A stretch of DNA of 64,000 nt from Clostridium drakei (GTDB lineage Bacteria > Bacillota > Clostridia > Clostridiales > Clostridiaceae), in assembly GCF_000633595.2 (NCBI RefSeq), contig NZ_JIBU02000008.1, positions 62,001-126,000 on the forward strand. The letters run 5' to 3'. The notes under the pieces were generated by a model. The model was not told the DNA's origin. It saw only the letters and a list, made by a program, of their open reading frames with translations, and did no database searches. Shown here one piece after another: positions 25,145-32,863 of this stretch; within the stretch, counting starts at the first letter, position 1; the number at the start of each line of letters is the position of its first letter. A program made the position numbers and the translations under genes.

Positions 25145-25456
25145 ATGAAAATTGTAGGAATAGCGGCTTGTACATCTGGGATCGCACATACGTATATAGC
25201 AAAAGAAAAACTTATAAGAGCAGCAAAAGCATTAAATCATGAAATTCACATTGAAACTCAAGGAACAATTGGAACAGAAGATGAACTTACTCCAAAGGAT
25301 ATCAAAGAAGCAGACATAGTAATTATTGCAGCGGATATTAAGGTAGGAGGTAGAGAAAGATTCAAAGATAAGAAGGTTATTGATGTTTCAACAGAAATTG
25401 TAATAAAATCTCCTAAGGCACTTATTAATAAAATTCAACAAGAGCTAGGCTTGTAG
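25145..25456 (+). CDS. PTS fructose-type EIIB
   Basis: This 103-residue protein takes phosphate from EIIA on Cys9 (KIVGIAACTSGIAHTYIAKE, the fructose-family P-loop) and passes it to the incoming sugar at EIIC. VIIAADIKVGGRERF is the conserved second half. GAAAGGGG precedes the ATG. It lies between the regulator-EIIA gene and EIIC, giving a complete permease from three separate genes. Confidence 0.94.
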   Translation: MKIVGIAACTSGIAHTYIAKEKLIRAAKALNHEIHIETQGTIGTEDELTPKDIKEADIVIIAADIKVGGRERFKDKKVIDVSTEIVIKSPKALINKIQQELGL

Positions 25457-25502
25457 AAAATATTTTAGAATCAATGTAGATTAAAAAATGAGAGGAGAAC
25501 TT

Positions 25503-26585
25503 ATGATGTTAAAAAAGTTAGAATTGAAAAAGCATGCTATGACAGGTATATCTTATATGCTTCCATTAGTTGTTGCTTCTGGTTTGCTAATTGCTATTGG
25601 TAATTTAGCAGGTGGAAATCCAGCTTTAATCTCCGATTATAAGAAGTCTTATACTATTTGGCAGGCAGCAGTTTCATTAGGAGTTTTTGGTATGGGATTA
25701 TTGCCAGCAGTTATGGGTGCAGCCATTGCATATTCAATTGCTGACCGACCTGGTATTGCACCTGGTTTGTTAATGGGTATGATAGCCAATGCTATGGGGG
25801 CTGGTTTCCTTGGAGGAATGCTTGGAGGTTACCTTGCAGGTTATTTTGTAAACTTTTTAAAGAAAAACTTAAAAGTACCTGTATGGGCACAAGGTTTATT
25901 ACCAATGATGATTATTCCGTTAATATCTTCTGCAGTTATAGGATTAGTTATGTTCTTTGTAATTGGTGGACCAATAGCTGTAGCTTCAGCCGGACTTACG
26001 AATATGCTTAATAATATGCAAGGTGGATCAAAAGTTATATTTGGTATTATTATGGGTGCCATGGCAGCATTTGATTTCGGTGGACCTGTTAATAAAGTAG
26101 CTTCACTTTTTGCTGATGGATTATTATTACAAGGTGTTTATGGTCCAGAAGCTATCAAAATATGCGCATCTATGATTCCTCCTTTTGGAGTTGCATTATC
26201 TTGGGTAATAAGAAAAGCAAGGTATACAAAAAATGAATCTGATAATATAAAAATTGCTTTTCCAATGGGAATATGTATGATTACTGAAGGCGTTATTCCA
26301 ATTGCAGCTGTTGATCCTCTTCGTGTAATTTTCTCTTGTTCCTTTGGAGCAGCTGTTGGTGGAGCAATAATCATGCTGTTAAATGTTGGATCTCCAGTTC
26401 CTTCTGGTGGAATGTTTATTGTACCTGCTATGCAAAATCCAATTGGCTTCTTGATTGCTTTGGGCACAGGTTCTGTTATTACAGCAATTTTACTTGTAAT
26501 TCTTAAAAAAGATGCAGTGGAAAAAGTAGTTGAAGAAGAAGAGGAAGAAGAAGAAATAGATTTATCAAGTATAAAAATAAAATAA
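25503..26585 (+). CDS. PTS fructose-type EIIC permease
   Basis: This 360-residue membrane protein is the sugar channel, with about 8-10 helices. Fructose-family landmarks are HAMTGISYMLPLVVASGLLI, PGIAPGLLMGM, MGAMAAFDFGGPVNKVASLF (conserved GGPVNK) and MITEGVIPIAAVDPLRV (the ITEGAIPFA-like motif). The C-terminus is an acidic tail of consecutive Glu. The start is ATG 25503 because GAGGAGA lies just upstream; the in-frame ATG at 25488 precedes that site. The substrate is probably a ketose or related sugar; its identity cannot be read from sequence. Confidence 0.93.
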   Translation: MMLKKLELKKHAMTGISYMLPLVVASGLLIAIGNLAGGNPALISDYKKSYTIWQAAVSLGVFGMGLLPAVMGAAIAYSIADRPGIAPGLLMGMIANAMGAGFLGGMLGGYLAGYFVNFLKKNLKVPVWAQGLLPMMIIPLISSAVIGLVMFFVIGGPIAVASAGLTNMLNNMQGGSKVIFGIIMGAMAAFDFGGPVNKVASLFADGLLLQGVYGPEAIKICASMIPPFGVALSWVIRKARYTKNESDNIKIAFPMGICMITEGVIPIAAVDPLRVIFSCSFGAAVGGAIIMLLNVGSPVPSGGMFIVPAMQNPIGFLIALGTGSVITAILLVILKKDAVEKVVEEEEEEEEIDLSSIKIK

Positions 26586-26600
26586 TTAGGAGAAATAATA

Positions 26601-27452
26601 ATGTATGTTTCAATGAATGATATGCTTAAAAAAGCAAATAAAGAGAACTACGCAGTTATGGCTATTAATTGTTTTAATCTAGAAACTGTTAGGACTGTAA
26701 TTAAAGCAGCAGAATTGGAGAATTCACCTATTATAATTAATATAGTTCAGGAACATTTACTTGATCATTGCGATAGTGAATTAATAACTCCGATTGTAAA
26801 AACCTTAGCTAATAGAACATCCATAAAAGCAGCACTAAATTTTGATCATGGTGAGGAAGTTTTATTTATAAAGAAAGCAATAGATGACGGTTTTTCATCT
26901 GTAATGGTTGATGCTTCACGCTTTGGATTAACAGGAAATATTAATATGACTAAAGAAGTTGTAGATTATGCACATCCAAAAGGAGTAAGTGTTGAAGGAG
27001 AAATTGGATGTTTGGGAGCTACAGAAGGCTCAGCATTTACAGCTGATGACATGTATACCAATCCAGAAGAAGCCTTAAAGTTTGCTAGAGAAACTGGCAT
27101 TGATGCACTAGCTATATCTATTGGCACTTCTCATGGAAATTACCCAGAGGGAATGGTTCCAGAATTTGATTTTGAAAGATTAAAAACTATTAAGGAATTG
27201 ACTAAAATGCCATTAGTTCTTCATGGAGGTTCTGGTTCTGGAAAAGATAATATTTTAAAAGCAGTTAAATATGGTATTAATAAAATAAATGTTGGTTGTG
27301 ATTTTATGAATGCAAATGTACAAGCTATTAAAGCTAGATTACAACAAAATCCAAACGTTAATTATTATGTTTTAATGCATCAAATTGAACAAGATAGTAT
27401 TGATATTGTAAGAAATTATATTAAACTGTCAGGATCAAGTAGCAAAAATTAA
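26601..27452 (+). CDS. Class II fructose-bisphosphate-type aldolase (copy 1)
   Basis: This 283-residue TIM-barrel enzyme belongs to the class II ketose-bisphosphate aldolases. Visible landmarks are FDHGEEVLFIKKAIDDGFSS (metal site His), VEGEIGCLGATEG, ISIGTSHGNYPEG and PLVLHGGSGSGKDNI (remaining zinc ligands and phosphate-binding Gly-Ser loop), and INKINVGCDF. The first strand has NFDHG where most members have HLDHG. It directly follows EIIC (15 bases) and precedes a second, only moderately similar aldolase, suggesting different substrates or a heteromer. Confidence 0.9.
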   Translation: MYVSMNDMLKKANKENYAVMAINCFNLETVRTVIKAAELENSPIIINIVQEHLLDHCDSELITPIVKTLANRTSIKAALNFDHGEEVLFIKKAIDDGFSSVMVDASRFGLTGNINMTKEVVDYAHPKGVSVEGEIGCLGATEGSAFTADDMYTNPEEALKFARETGIDALAISIGTSHGNYPEGMVPEFDFERLKTIKELTKMPLVLHGGSGSGKDNILKAVKYGINKINVGCDFMNANVQAIKARLQQNPNVNYYVLMHQIEQDSIDIVRNYIKLSGSSSKN

Positions 27453-27502
27453 TGTTAAAAATATTTATAATCAAAAATTAAAATAAAAAGGAGAATATTA
27501 TT

Positions 27503-28369
27503 ATGTTAATGAATATGAAAGAATTATTATCTGTAGCACAAGAAAATAAATTTGCTGTACCAGCCTTTAATACAAGTAGTTGTATGATTTTAAAAGGTGT
27601 TATGGAAGCTTGCAAGGAAAAGCAAGCTCCAGTAATTATTGCAATACATCCAGATGAACTATCATTTGTAGAAGATAGCTTTATAGCAAGTGTAAAGGAA
27701 GAAGCTTTTAAATGTGATATACCAGTAGTTATTCATTTAGATCACGGTGGAACTTTTGAACAAGTTCTTAGAGCAATAAGATGCGGATTTACATCAGTAA
27801 TGATTGATGCTTCACATATGACATTTGAAGAAAATATAGCTATTACTAAAAAAGTAGTTGAAGTAGCACATCCACTTAATGTTTCAGTTGAAGCAGAACT
27901 TGGAACTATAGGTACAACAGGCAATGGAGGAGAAGCTGGAGCTGATAAGATAATTTATACAGATCCAGAAAAAGCAAAAGAATTTGTTGATAGAACAGGA
28001 GTAGATACACTAGCAATTGCTATTGGAACATCTCATGGAATTTATCCAAAAGACATGAAACCAAAATTGAGATTAGATTTATTAAAAACTATAAGAGAAA
28101 TAGTTCAGGTTCCATTAGTATTACATGGTGGATCAGCTAATTCAGATGATGAAATTGCAGAATCTGTAAAATTAGGAATATCTAAAATAAATATTTCTAG
28201 TGATATAAAAGATGCATTTTATAAGAAATGCCGACAAGTACTAACAGAAGATTTAAGCGCTCGTGAACCAAATGCTATCTATCCTCCATGCATAGAAGCT
28301 ATGAAGGAAGTAATTTATCATAAAATAAGTTTATTTAATGATGAAGATAAAGTAAAGCATTATAAATAA
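27503..28369 (+). CDS. Class II fructose-bisphosphate-type aldolase (copy 2)
   Basis: This 288-residue paralogue retains the canonical motifs: VVIHLDHGGTFEQVLRAI, VEAELGTIGTTG, IAIGTSHGIYPKD (zinc His), PLVLHGGSANSDDEI and GISKINISSDI. It should cleave a ketose bisphosphate into dihydroxyacetone phosphate and an aldehyde phosphate. AAGGAG precedes the start. Together with copy 1 it splits the phosphorylated sugar imported by the PTS above. Confidence 0.92.
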   Translation: MLMNMKELLSVAQENKFAVPAFNTSSCMILKGVMEACKEKQAPVIIAIHPDELSFVEDSFIASVKEEAFKCDIPVVIHLDHGGTFEQVLRAIRCGFTSVMIDASHMTFEENIAITKKVVEVAHPLNVSVEAELGTIGTTGNGGEAGADKIIYTDPEKAKEFVDRTGVDTLAIAIGTSHGIYPKDMKPKLRLDLLKTIREIVQVPLVLHGGSANSDDEIAESVKLGISKINISSDIKDAFYKKCRQVLTEDLSAREPNAIYPPCIEAMKEVIYHKISLFNDEDKVKHYK

Positions 28370-28404
28370 AAATAGATTATTTTAAATAATTTTTGTAATA
28401 TAAT

Positions 28405-28472
28405 ATAGTCTGTGAAAACTTCATTTCAGTATTTAATTATAGGAAATAAAGTGGACACAGACTATGTTTTTA
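28405..28472 (+). terminator. Possible terminator between aldolase and ROK genes
   Basis: ATAGTCTGTG (28405-28414) pairs perfectly with CACAGACTAT (28456-28465), followed by GTTTTTA. The 41-base loop is long, so it may be an attenuator or partial terminator rather than a full stop. Confidence 0.5.
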
Positions 28473-28518
28473 TATGATTATTATTTATTAGTGATATCAA
28501 ATCAAGGTGGTGGAGAAT

Positions 28519-29397
28519 ATGAAGAAAATAGGAATTGATATTGGAGGTACACAATTAAGATGTGCTATTTTTGATGAAGATGGAAAAATTATAAAAAAGA
28601 TAAAATTTGAAAATGAAAAAAACCTTGGATGTGTAAAGAATTTAAACAAATTAATTGATTTTATTAATATGGAAAAAAGAAACTATGAATTTAGTGGAAT
28701 TGGGATTGGTTGTCCAGGTCCATTAGATATAAAAAAAGGAAAAATTTTAAATCCTCCTAATTTAGTGGGATGGAATGGATTTAATATTGTTGAGTTTTTT
28801 CAGAAAAAAACACTTATAAAAACAAAATTAAATAATGATGCTAATGCTGCTGGGCTGGCTGAAGCCATATATGGTTTTGGAAAAGGATATGAATCAGTAT
28901 TTTTTATTACAATATCCACTGGAGTAGGTGGGGCATATATACTAAATAATAAGATAATAGGTGGAGCTAATTCTTCAGCTGCGGAAATTAACAATATTAT
29001 TATTAATGAAGATAAATATTCACACAATGGTTTAAATGCTGGAGGGCTAGAAGGTCAATGCAGTGGCACTAATATTGCAAGAATAGCTAGTGAAAGGTCA
29101 AATAAGAATTTAAATGCAAAAGATGTTTTTGAATTATACCATTTAAAAGATAAAATGGCCGTGCAGGTTATAGAAGATTTTTGCGAAAATATGGCTAAGG
29201 GCATTGCTAATATATGTGCAGTAGTAGATCCTGATATTTTTATAATAGGAGGCTCTGTTGCTATTCATAATCCTGAAATAATTAATATTATAAAAGAAAA
29301 AACCATGTCTAAGGTTCATAATCCTCAAACTTTAAAAATAGAATTAGCAAAATTTGAAGATGATGCTGGTTTAATAGGAGCAGCTCAATTGGTTTAA
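28519..29397 (+). CDS. ROK-family sugar kinase lacking the zinc motif
   Basis: This 292-residue ROK protein has the phosphate loop IGIDIGGTQLRCAIFDEDGK, GIGCPGPLDIKKGKILNPPN, and the catalytic NDANAAGLAEA plus ISTGVGGAYI. The family's zinc-binding region, normally a His in a GE.GH motif and CxCGxxGCxE, is replaced by AAEINNIII and NAGGLEGQCSGTNIAR. AGGTGG at 28505-28510 places the start at ATG 28519. In this cluster it may supply the second phosphate that the aldolases need, since no PfkB-type 1-phosphofructokinase is present. That role is inference. Confidence 0.85.
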   Translation: MKKIGIDIGGTQLRCAIFDEDGKIIKKIKFENEKNLGCVKNLNKLIDFINMEKRNYEFSGIGIGCPGPLDIKKGKILNPPNLVGWNGFNIVEFFQKKTLIKTKLNNDANAAGLAEAIYGFGKGYESVFFITISTGVGGAYILNNKIIGGANSSAAEINNIIINEDKYSHNGLNAGGLEGQCSGTNIARIASERSNKNLNAKDVFELYHLKDKMAVQVIEDFCENMAKGIANICAVVDPDIFIIGGSVAIHNPEIINIIKEKTMSKVHNPQTLKIELAKFEDDAGLIGAAQLV

Positions 29398-29433
29398 ATT
29401 ATTAAATATTTTAAATATTATTGTTTTTTAGAA

Positions 29434-29471
29434 AAACAAGTGATGATATTCATACATATTAGCACTTGTTT
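29434..29471. terminator. Hairpin after ROK gene
   Basis: AAACAAGTG pairs with CACTTGTTT around a 20-base loop; the minus-strand side has the better T run. It may serve the ROK gene or a lost minus-strand gene. Confidence 0.5.
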
Positions 29472-29777
29472 ATTTAGTTTGATGTAAATTATTCACCATC
29501 CTCTCCTCCAGGACTATCGCGTCTTGGTCATGAGGATTCTGGAAGAGGTTCAACATTTTTATATTTATGCTAATAGTAAATATAATAAGTAATAAAATTT
29601 TAATGATGAAGAGTTTGCTTGATTAAATCAATAGAGTATAATTGAAATATATTCTATATATGGAGAAGATATAGAATGAAAAATTATTGAGTATGAAGAT
29701 ATTATAATGAAATGAGTAGAAGCTTTCGTAAACGCACTAGCAGTGTAAATTTAACAATAATTAAAGGAATGGATAAT
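29472..29777. other. Intergenic region before the AgrC-like kinase
   Basis: There is no gene with a start and ribosome binding site. A noticeably GC-richer patch at about 29495-29553 can fold CCTCTCCTCCAG against CTGGAAGAGG. On the minus strand it also encodes a protein-like end (EPLPESS, stop, PRRDSPGGEDGE, stop) just before the hairpin at 29434. It may be the 3' remnant of a lost gene. Confidence 0.35.
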
Positions 29778-31082
29778 ATGAAATATATATTAAGTAATAC
29801 TTTAATAACCTTGATAAATACTATAGATGTTCATTTACTGCTTACTAGAAAAAGAAGTATTAAATACTGTATATCTATAGGCGTAATTAATTATTTAATT
29901 GTATTGTGTGGAACGTATCTTTGTGATATTTTTTTAAAACAAACTATTTTTTATAAATATGTGGTCTTTATTTTATTGTGTCTTGCTTTTTATATTTATC
30001 TTTCTTTAATTTTCGAAGAATCTATTTCAAAAAAAATATTTACTCTGTTTACTATGTGGCTTTTTTCCATTATTATATTACTTGTAAGTAGTTATATAAT
30101 AGGTTTATTTCCTATTAAAGACCCTAGTATGTATAAATACTTATCGACCTTATTAAGAACTTTTATTGAAGTTTTTATGATTCCTATAATATATTTAAAA
30201 TTTAGAAACAAATATAAAGAATTACTAAGATATATAACTAATAGAGTTATTAATATAATATCCATTTATAGTATTATAATATTTATATTTTTAGCTAATT
30301 ATTATGGTTTCAATGCTAATAAGCCTATTAAATCTTATGATGTTTTTAATAGTTTGTTGTTTGTACTTATAATTACTTTATCTTATGCAATAATTTTTAT
30401 TGCTGCTTCTTCTGTAAATAAAAATGTAGAATTGGAATATAAATTAAAAAATATAGATGCTCAAATAGAATTACAAAAACAAAATTATAAAACTTTGAAT
30501 AAATCTATTGAAAATTATTATGCATTTAAACATGACATGAGACATCATCTTTTGGCCATAAAGTCAATGATAGATACTAAAAAGTACATAGCAGCATCAG
30601 AATATTTTACTAAGTTTAGTAAAACAGAAATATGTGAAAATATAGATATGTTGTGTAAAAATTTCACTGTAGATTCAATATTAAAATATTATATTAATAT
30701 TGCTAAGGAGAGTAATATTGAATTTAAGACGAAGATGAATATACCAGAAGATATTAATATAGATGCCCTTGATTTATCAGTTGTTATAGGTAATTGTGTT
30801 GAAAATGCCATTGAAGCGTGCAATAAAGAAATTGATGAAATTGAAAAATATATTAATATAAAATCTGAAATTAAGGGTTTTAATCTAATAATCAGAATCA
30901 ATAATAGCTTCAATGGACAAGTTATAGAAAAAGATAAAATAATCAGAACAAGTAAAAAATCGAAGGAACATGGCATAGGATTATCAAACGTGAGAAAAAT
31001 AGTGGAAAAATATAATGGCTTTTTTGATGTGAAATATACAGATAGTGAATTTCAAGTAAATATTATTATGAATTTTAGCTAA
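29778..31082 (+). CDS. AgrC-like membrane sensor histidine kinase
   Basis: This 434-residue kinase has a polytopic N-terminal half with about 6-7 hydrophobic segments to residue 205. After a coiled linker comes the H-box FKHDMRHHLLAIKSMID, typical of the HPK10/AgrC group, and a GHKL ATPase with VVIGNCVENAIEAC (N box) and KEHGIGLSNVRKIVEKYNG (G box). AAAGGA at 29763-29768 favours ATG 29778; an upstream in-frame ATG at 29712 lacks a site. The group detects small peptides at the membrane. A LytTR response regulator follows 22 bases later; no agrB-type peptidase is nearby. Confidence 0.88.
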   Translation: MKYILSNTLITLINTIDVHLLLTRKRSIKYCISIGVINYLIVLCGTYLCDIFLKQTIFYKYVVFILLCLAFYIYLSLIFEESISKKIFTLFTMWLFSIIILLVSSYIIGLFPIKDPSMYKYLSTLLRTFIEVFMIPIIYLKFRNKYKELLRYITNRVINIISIYSIIIFIFLANYYGFNANKPIKSYDVFNSLLFVLIITLSYAIIFIAASSVNKNVELEYKLKNIDAQIELQKQNYKTLNKSIENYYAFKHDMRHHLLAIKSMIDTKKYIAASEYFTKFSKTEICENIDMLCKNFTVDSILKYYINIAKESNIEFKTKMNIPEDINIDALDLSVVIGNCVENAIEACNKEIDEIEKYINIKSEIKGFNLIIRINNSFNGQVIEKDKIIRTSKKSKEHGIGLSNVRKIVEKYNGFFDVKYTDSEFQVNIIMNFS

Positions 31083-31104
31083 GTTAAAAGGAGTAGTGAT
31101 AGAT

Positions 31105-31824
31105 ATGATGAATATTGCAGTTTGTGATGATGATATGGAGGAACTTAAGACAATCTCTAACTTTATATCAAAAAATATAGAAGAATTAGATATAGCTTTT
31201 AAAATAAAATGCTTTAACGAAGGGCAAGATCTAATTGAACATATAAATTTTAATAAAGATAATTTTGATATAATATTTTTAGATATTTACATGAAAGCTT
31301 CACAAGGAATAGATATTGCAAAGGAAATTAGAGAGTTTGATAAAGAATGTAAGATTATATTCATAACTTCTTCACATGAACATGCAATAGATAGTTATGA
31401 AGTTAGAGCTCTCTATTACATTCTAAAGCCTATAAATGAAGAAAAATTTAGTACCGCTATTAAGCTAGCTATAGAGGAATTAAATAAGGAGAATAAATAT
31501 ATAGTTATTGCAAATAAAAAAGGAAGTTATAAAATTTTTCATAAGGATATATTATATGCAGAAAGTACAGCTAGGCTTGTGAATTTGCATCTAAAATCCA
31601 GTGAAATCATTACTTTCTATTCAAAGCTTGGGGATTTTCTCCAAAGACTTGAAGATGAAAAATTTATTAAGGTTCACAAGAGCTTTATTGTAAATATGGA
31701 TTATGTTTTAAGGATAGAAGATAAATTTATATTTATAGATAGTTATATAAAAATACCTATAAGTGGTGTTAATTTGACAAATGTAAAGGAAACTTACTTT
31801 AACTACTTATTAAAATATACATAA
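31105..31824 (+). CDS. LytTR-family response regulator (AgrA-like)
   Basis: This 239-residue regulator has a receiver (NIAVCDDDMEEL, DIIFLDIYMKASQGIDIA with phospho-Asp, YILKPINEEKF with conserved Lys). Its C-terminal LytTR DNA-binding domain shows YIVIANKKGSYKIFHKDILY, then SKLGDFLQRLEDEKFIKVHK and SFIVNMDYVLRI. AAAAGGAG at 31086-31093 supports ATG 31105, or 31108. LytTR proteins bind pairs of 9-bp direct repeats one or two helical turns apart; exactly such a pair lies 50 bases past this gene, ahead of a small peptide gene. Confidence 0.9.
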   Translation: MMNIAVCDDDMEELKTISNFISKNIEELDIAFKIKCFNEGQDLIEHINFNKDNFDIIFLDIYMKASQGIDIAKEIREFDKECKIIFITSSHEHAIDSYEVRALYYILKPINEEKFSTAIKLAIEELNKENKYIVIANKKGSYKIFHKDILYAESTARLVNLHLKSSEIITFYSKLGDFLQRLEDEKFIKVHKSFIVNMDYVLRIEDKFIFIDSYIKIPISGVNLTNVKETYFNYLLKYT

Positions 31825-31833
31825 AAAGACAAA

Positions 31834-31868
31834 ACATACATGATAAAAGTATCATGTATGTTTTTTTT
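31834..31868 (+). terminator. Terminator after the LytTR regulator
   Basis: ACATACATGAT pairs with ATCATGTATGT around six bases and is followed by eight T. Confidence 0.9.
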
Positions 31869-31873
31869 AGGAA

Positions 31874-31936
31874 TTTTTACATTTTAAGCTTTGTTTTTTA
31901 CATCAGCAGAATATATATTGTAACTTATGATATAGT
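31874..31936 (+). promoter_or_regulatory. LytTR-type direct repeat and promoter for the peptide gene
   Basis: TTTTTACAT occurs at 31874-31882 and again at 31895-31903. The two 9-base copies are separated by 12 bases (21-base period), the geometry of AgrA/LytTR binding sites. A TATAGT at 31931-31936 fits a -10 box whose -35 region (GAATAT) is poor, as expected for an activator-dependent promoter. No factor binding has been shown. Confidence 0.6.
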
Positions 31937-32012
31937 ATAGAAACAACAAAAAGATGATGTATATAGAAGACTTTATAGGATTAATTTATCATGAGAAAAG
32001 GGGTGAAGTTTT

Positions 32013-32129
32013 ATGATTAACAAATTTATTAGTGGTTTGTCTGTCAAAAAAGTGGGTTTGATTTACAAATTTTTTAAAGTAGGTTTCAAATTTCATAATG
32101 GACAAGGAACTCCGTTTATAGAAATTTAA
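32013..32129 (+). CDS. 38-residue cationic amphipathic peptide, candidate target or signal of the AgrCA-like pair
   Basis: AAAAGGGGTG precedes an ATG opening a 38-codon frame. The peptide begins MINKFISGLSVKKVGLIYKF, continues FKVGFKFHNGQG and ends TPFIEI. It carries about six Lys spread through a hydrophobic 28-residue segment, giving an amphipathic helix, with a short polar tail ending in Glu. There is no Cys, so it is not a standard AgrD thiolactone precursor. It could be a linear or Ser/Thr-based signal, a phenol-soluble-modulin-like peptide or a bacteriocin. A terminator closes the transcript at 32349. Function unproven. Confidence 0.6.
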   Translation: MINKFISGLSVKKVGLIYKFFKVGFKFHNGQGTPFIEI

Positions 32130-32348
32130 TATAATGGTATTCTTGTTTTTTCTCAATAAATAAAATTTTTGCAAAATTCATAGTTTTAAAATTAAAAACA
32201 AATAGATATAATATATATGCAATAAGTTTCTAATCATTATCTACATCATATTGTTTTATAGTAATAGTTAATATATTAGATATTAGAAAATTGATAATAA
32301 AAATTCAAGTTAGAATATATTGTAAAAAATTTATTTAATTCAAATTTG

Positions 32349-32383
32349 GCAAGTAGTTCAAAATTAAAAACTACTTGCTTTTT
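32349..32383. terminator. Terminator downstream of the peptide gene
   Basis: GCAAGTAGTT pairs perfectly with AACTACTTGC around a 10-base loop, followed by TTTTT. Confidence 0.85.
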
Positions 32384-32863
32384 CTAGTTTGTAAAAACAA
32401 TTTATTAAAAAGAACTTAATGCATTTGAAGGTAAATATTTGAATAGTTAATAAAAAGTGATAAAGGCATTATGAAAGTGTAAGTGATGTTACACTGATAT
32501 AGCTTTGGTTGCATTAATATTATTAATTTTGCCCTTAAAAAACTCTTTAAAATAGATACTTATAGGCTGTTGTATTTTTCGTAAAAAGGTGGTATCTTTT
32601 TTATTGTGTACTGTAAATAATATTTATAAATATACTTTCTATTTAATGTAAGTAGTTAGAATATAAAGTGCTAAATTAACTATATAAGTAATTCAATATC
32701 CGTTCTTTTAGTTCCTTTATTCTATTATTTTTTATAAAACGATAATTGTTTTAAGTATGAGTTTTATTACATAAAATACAATATAGTTTGTATGTATGCA
32801 AAATTCACTAATATTTAAAATTATAAAGCATTAATTCTAAATTTTGTTGTAATTAAAAAGGGG
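32384..32863. other. AT-rich intergenic region before the L,D-transpeptidase
   Basis: These 480 bases hold no credible gene. A few promoter-like AT tracts occur, but none has a well-spaced -35/-10 pair I would defend. A stretch at 32457-32515 has scattered resemblance to a GEMM aptamer but lacks the core. Confidence 0.4.

Noticed and set aside
32013-32129. Calling the 38-residue peptide AgrD
   Set aside because: It lacks the Cys needed for the thiolactone and no AgrB gene is near, so the name is not supported.
31989-32174. 61-codon minus-strand frame over the peptide gene
   Set aside because: It is antisense to the well-supported plus-strand peptide, has no ribosome binding site, and its composition follows from AT-rich DNA.
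32457-32515. Possible second c-di-GMP riboswitch (GATAAAGGCATTATGAAAG resembles the GEMM-I 5' part)
   Set aside because: The conserved CGCAAAGC core, the GGGTCTAAG receptor and the 3' CCAGGTTGCC segment are all missing, so only the first bases match.
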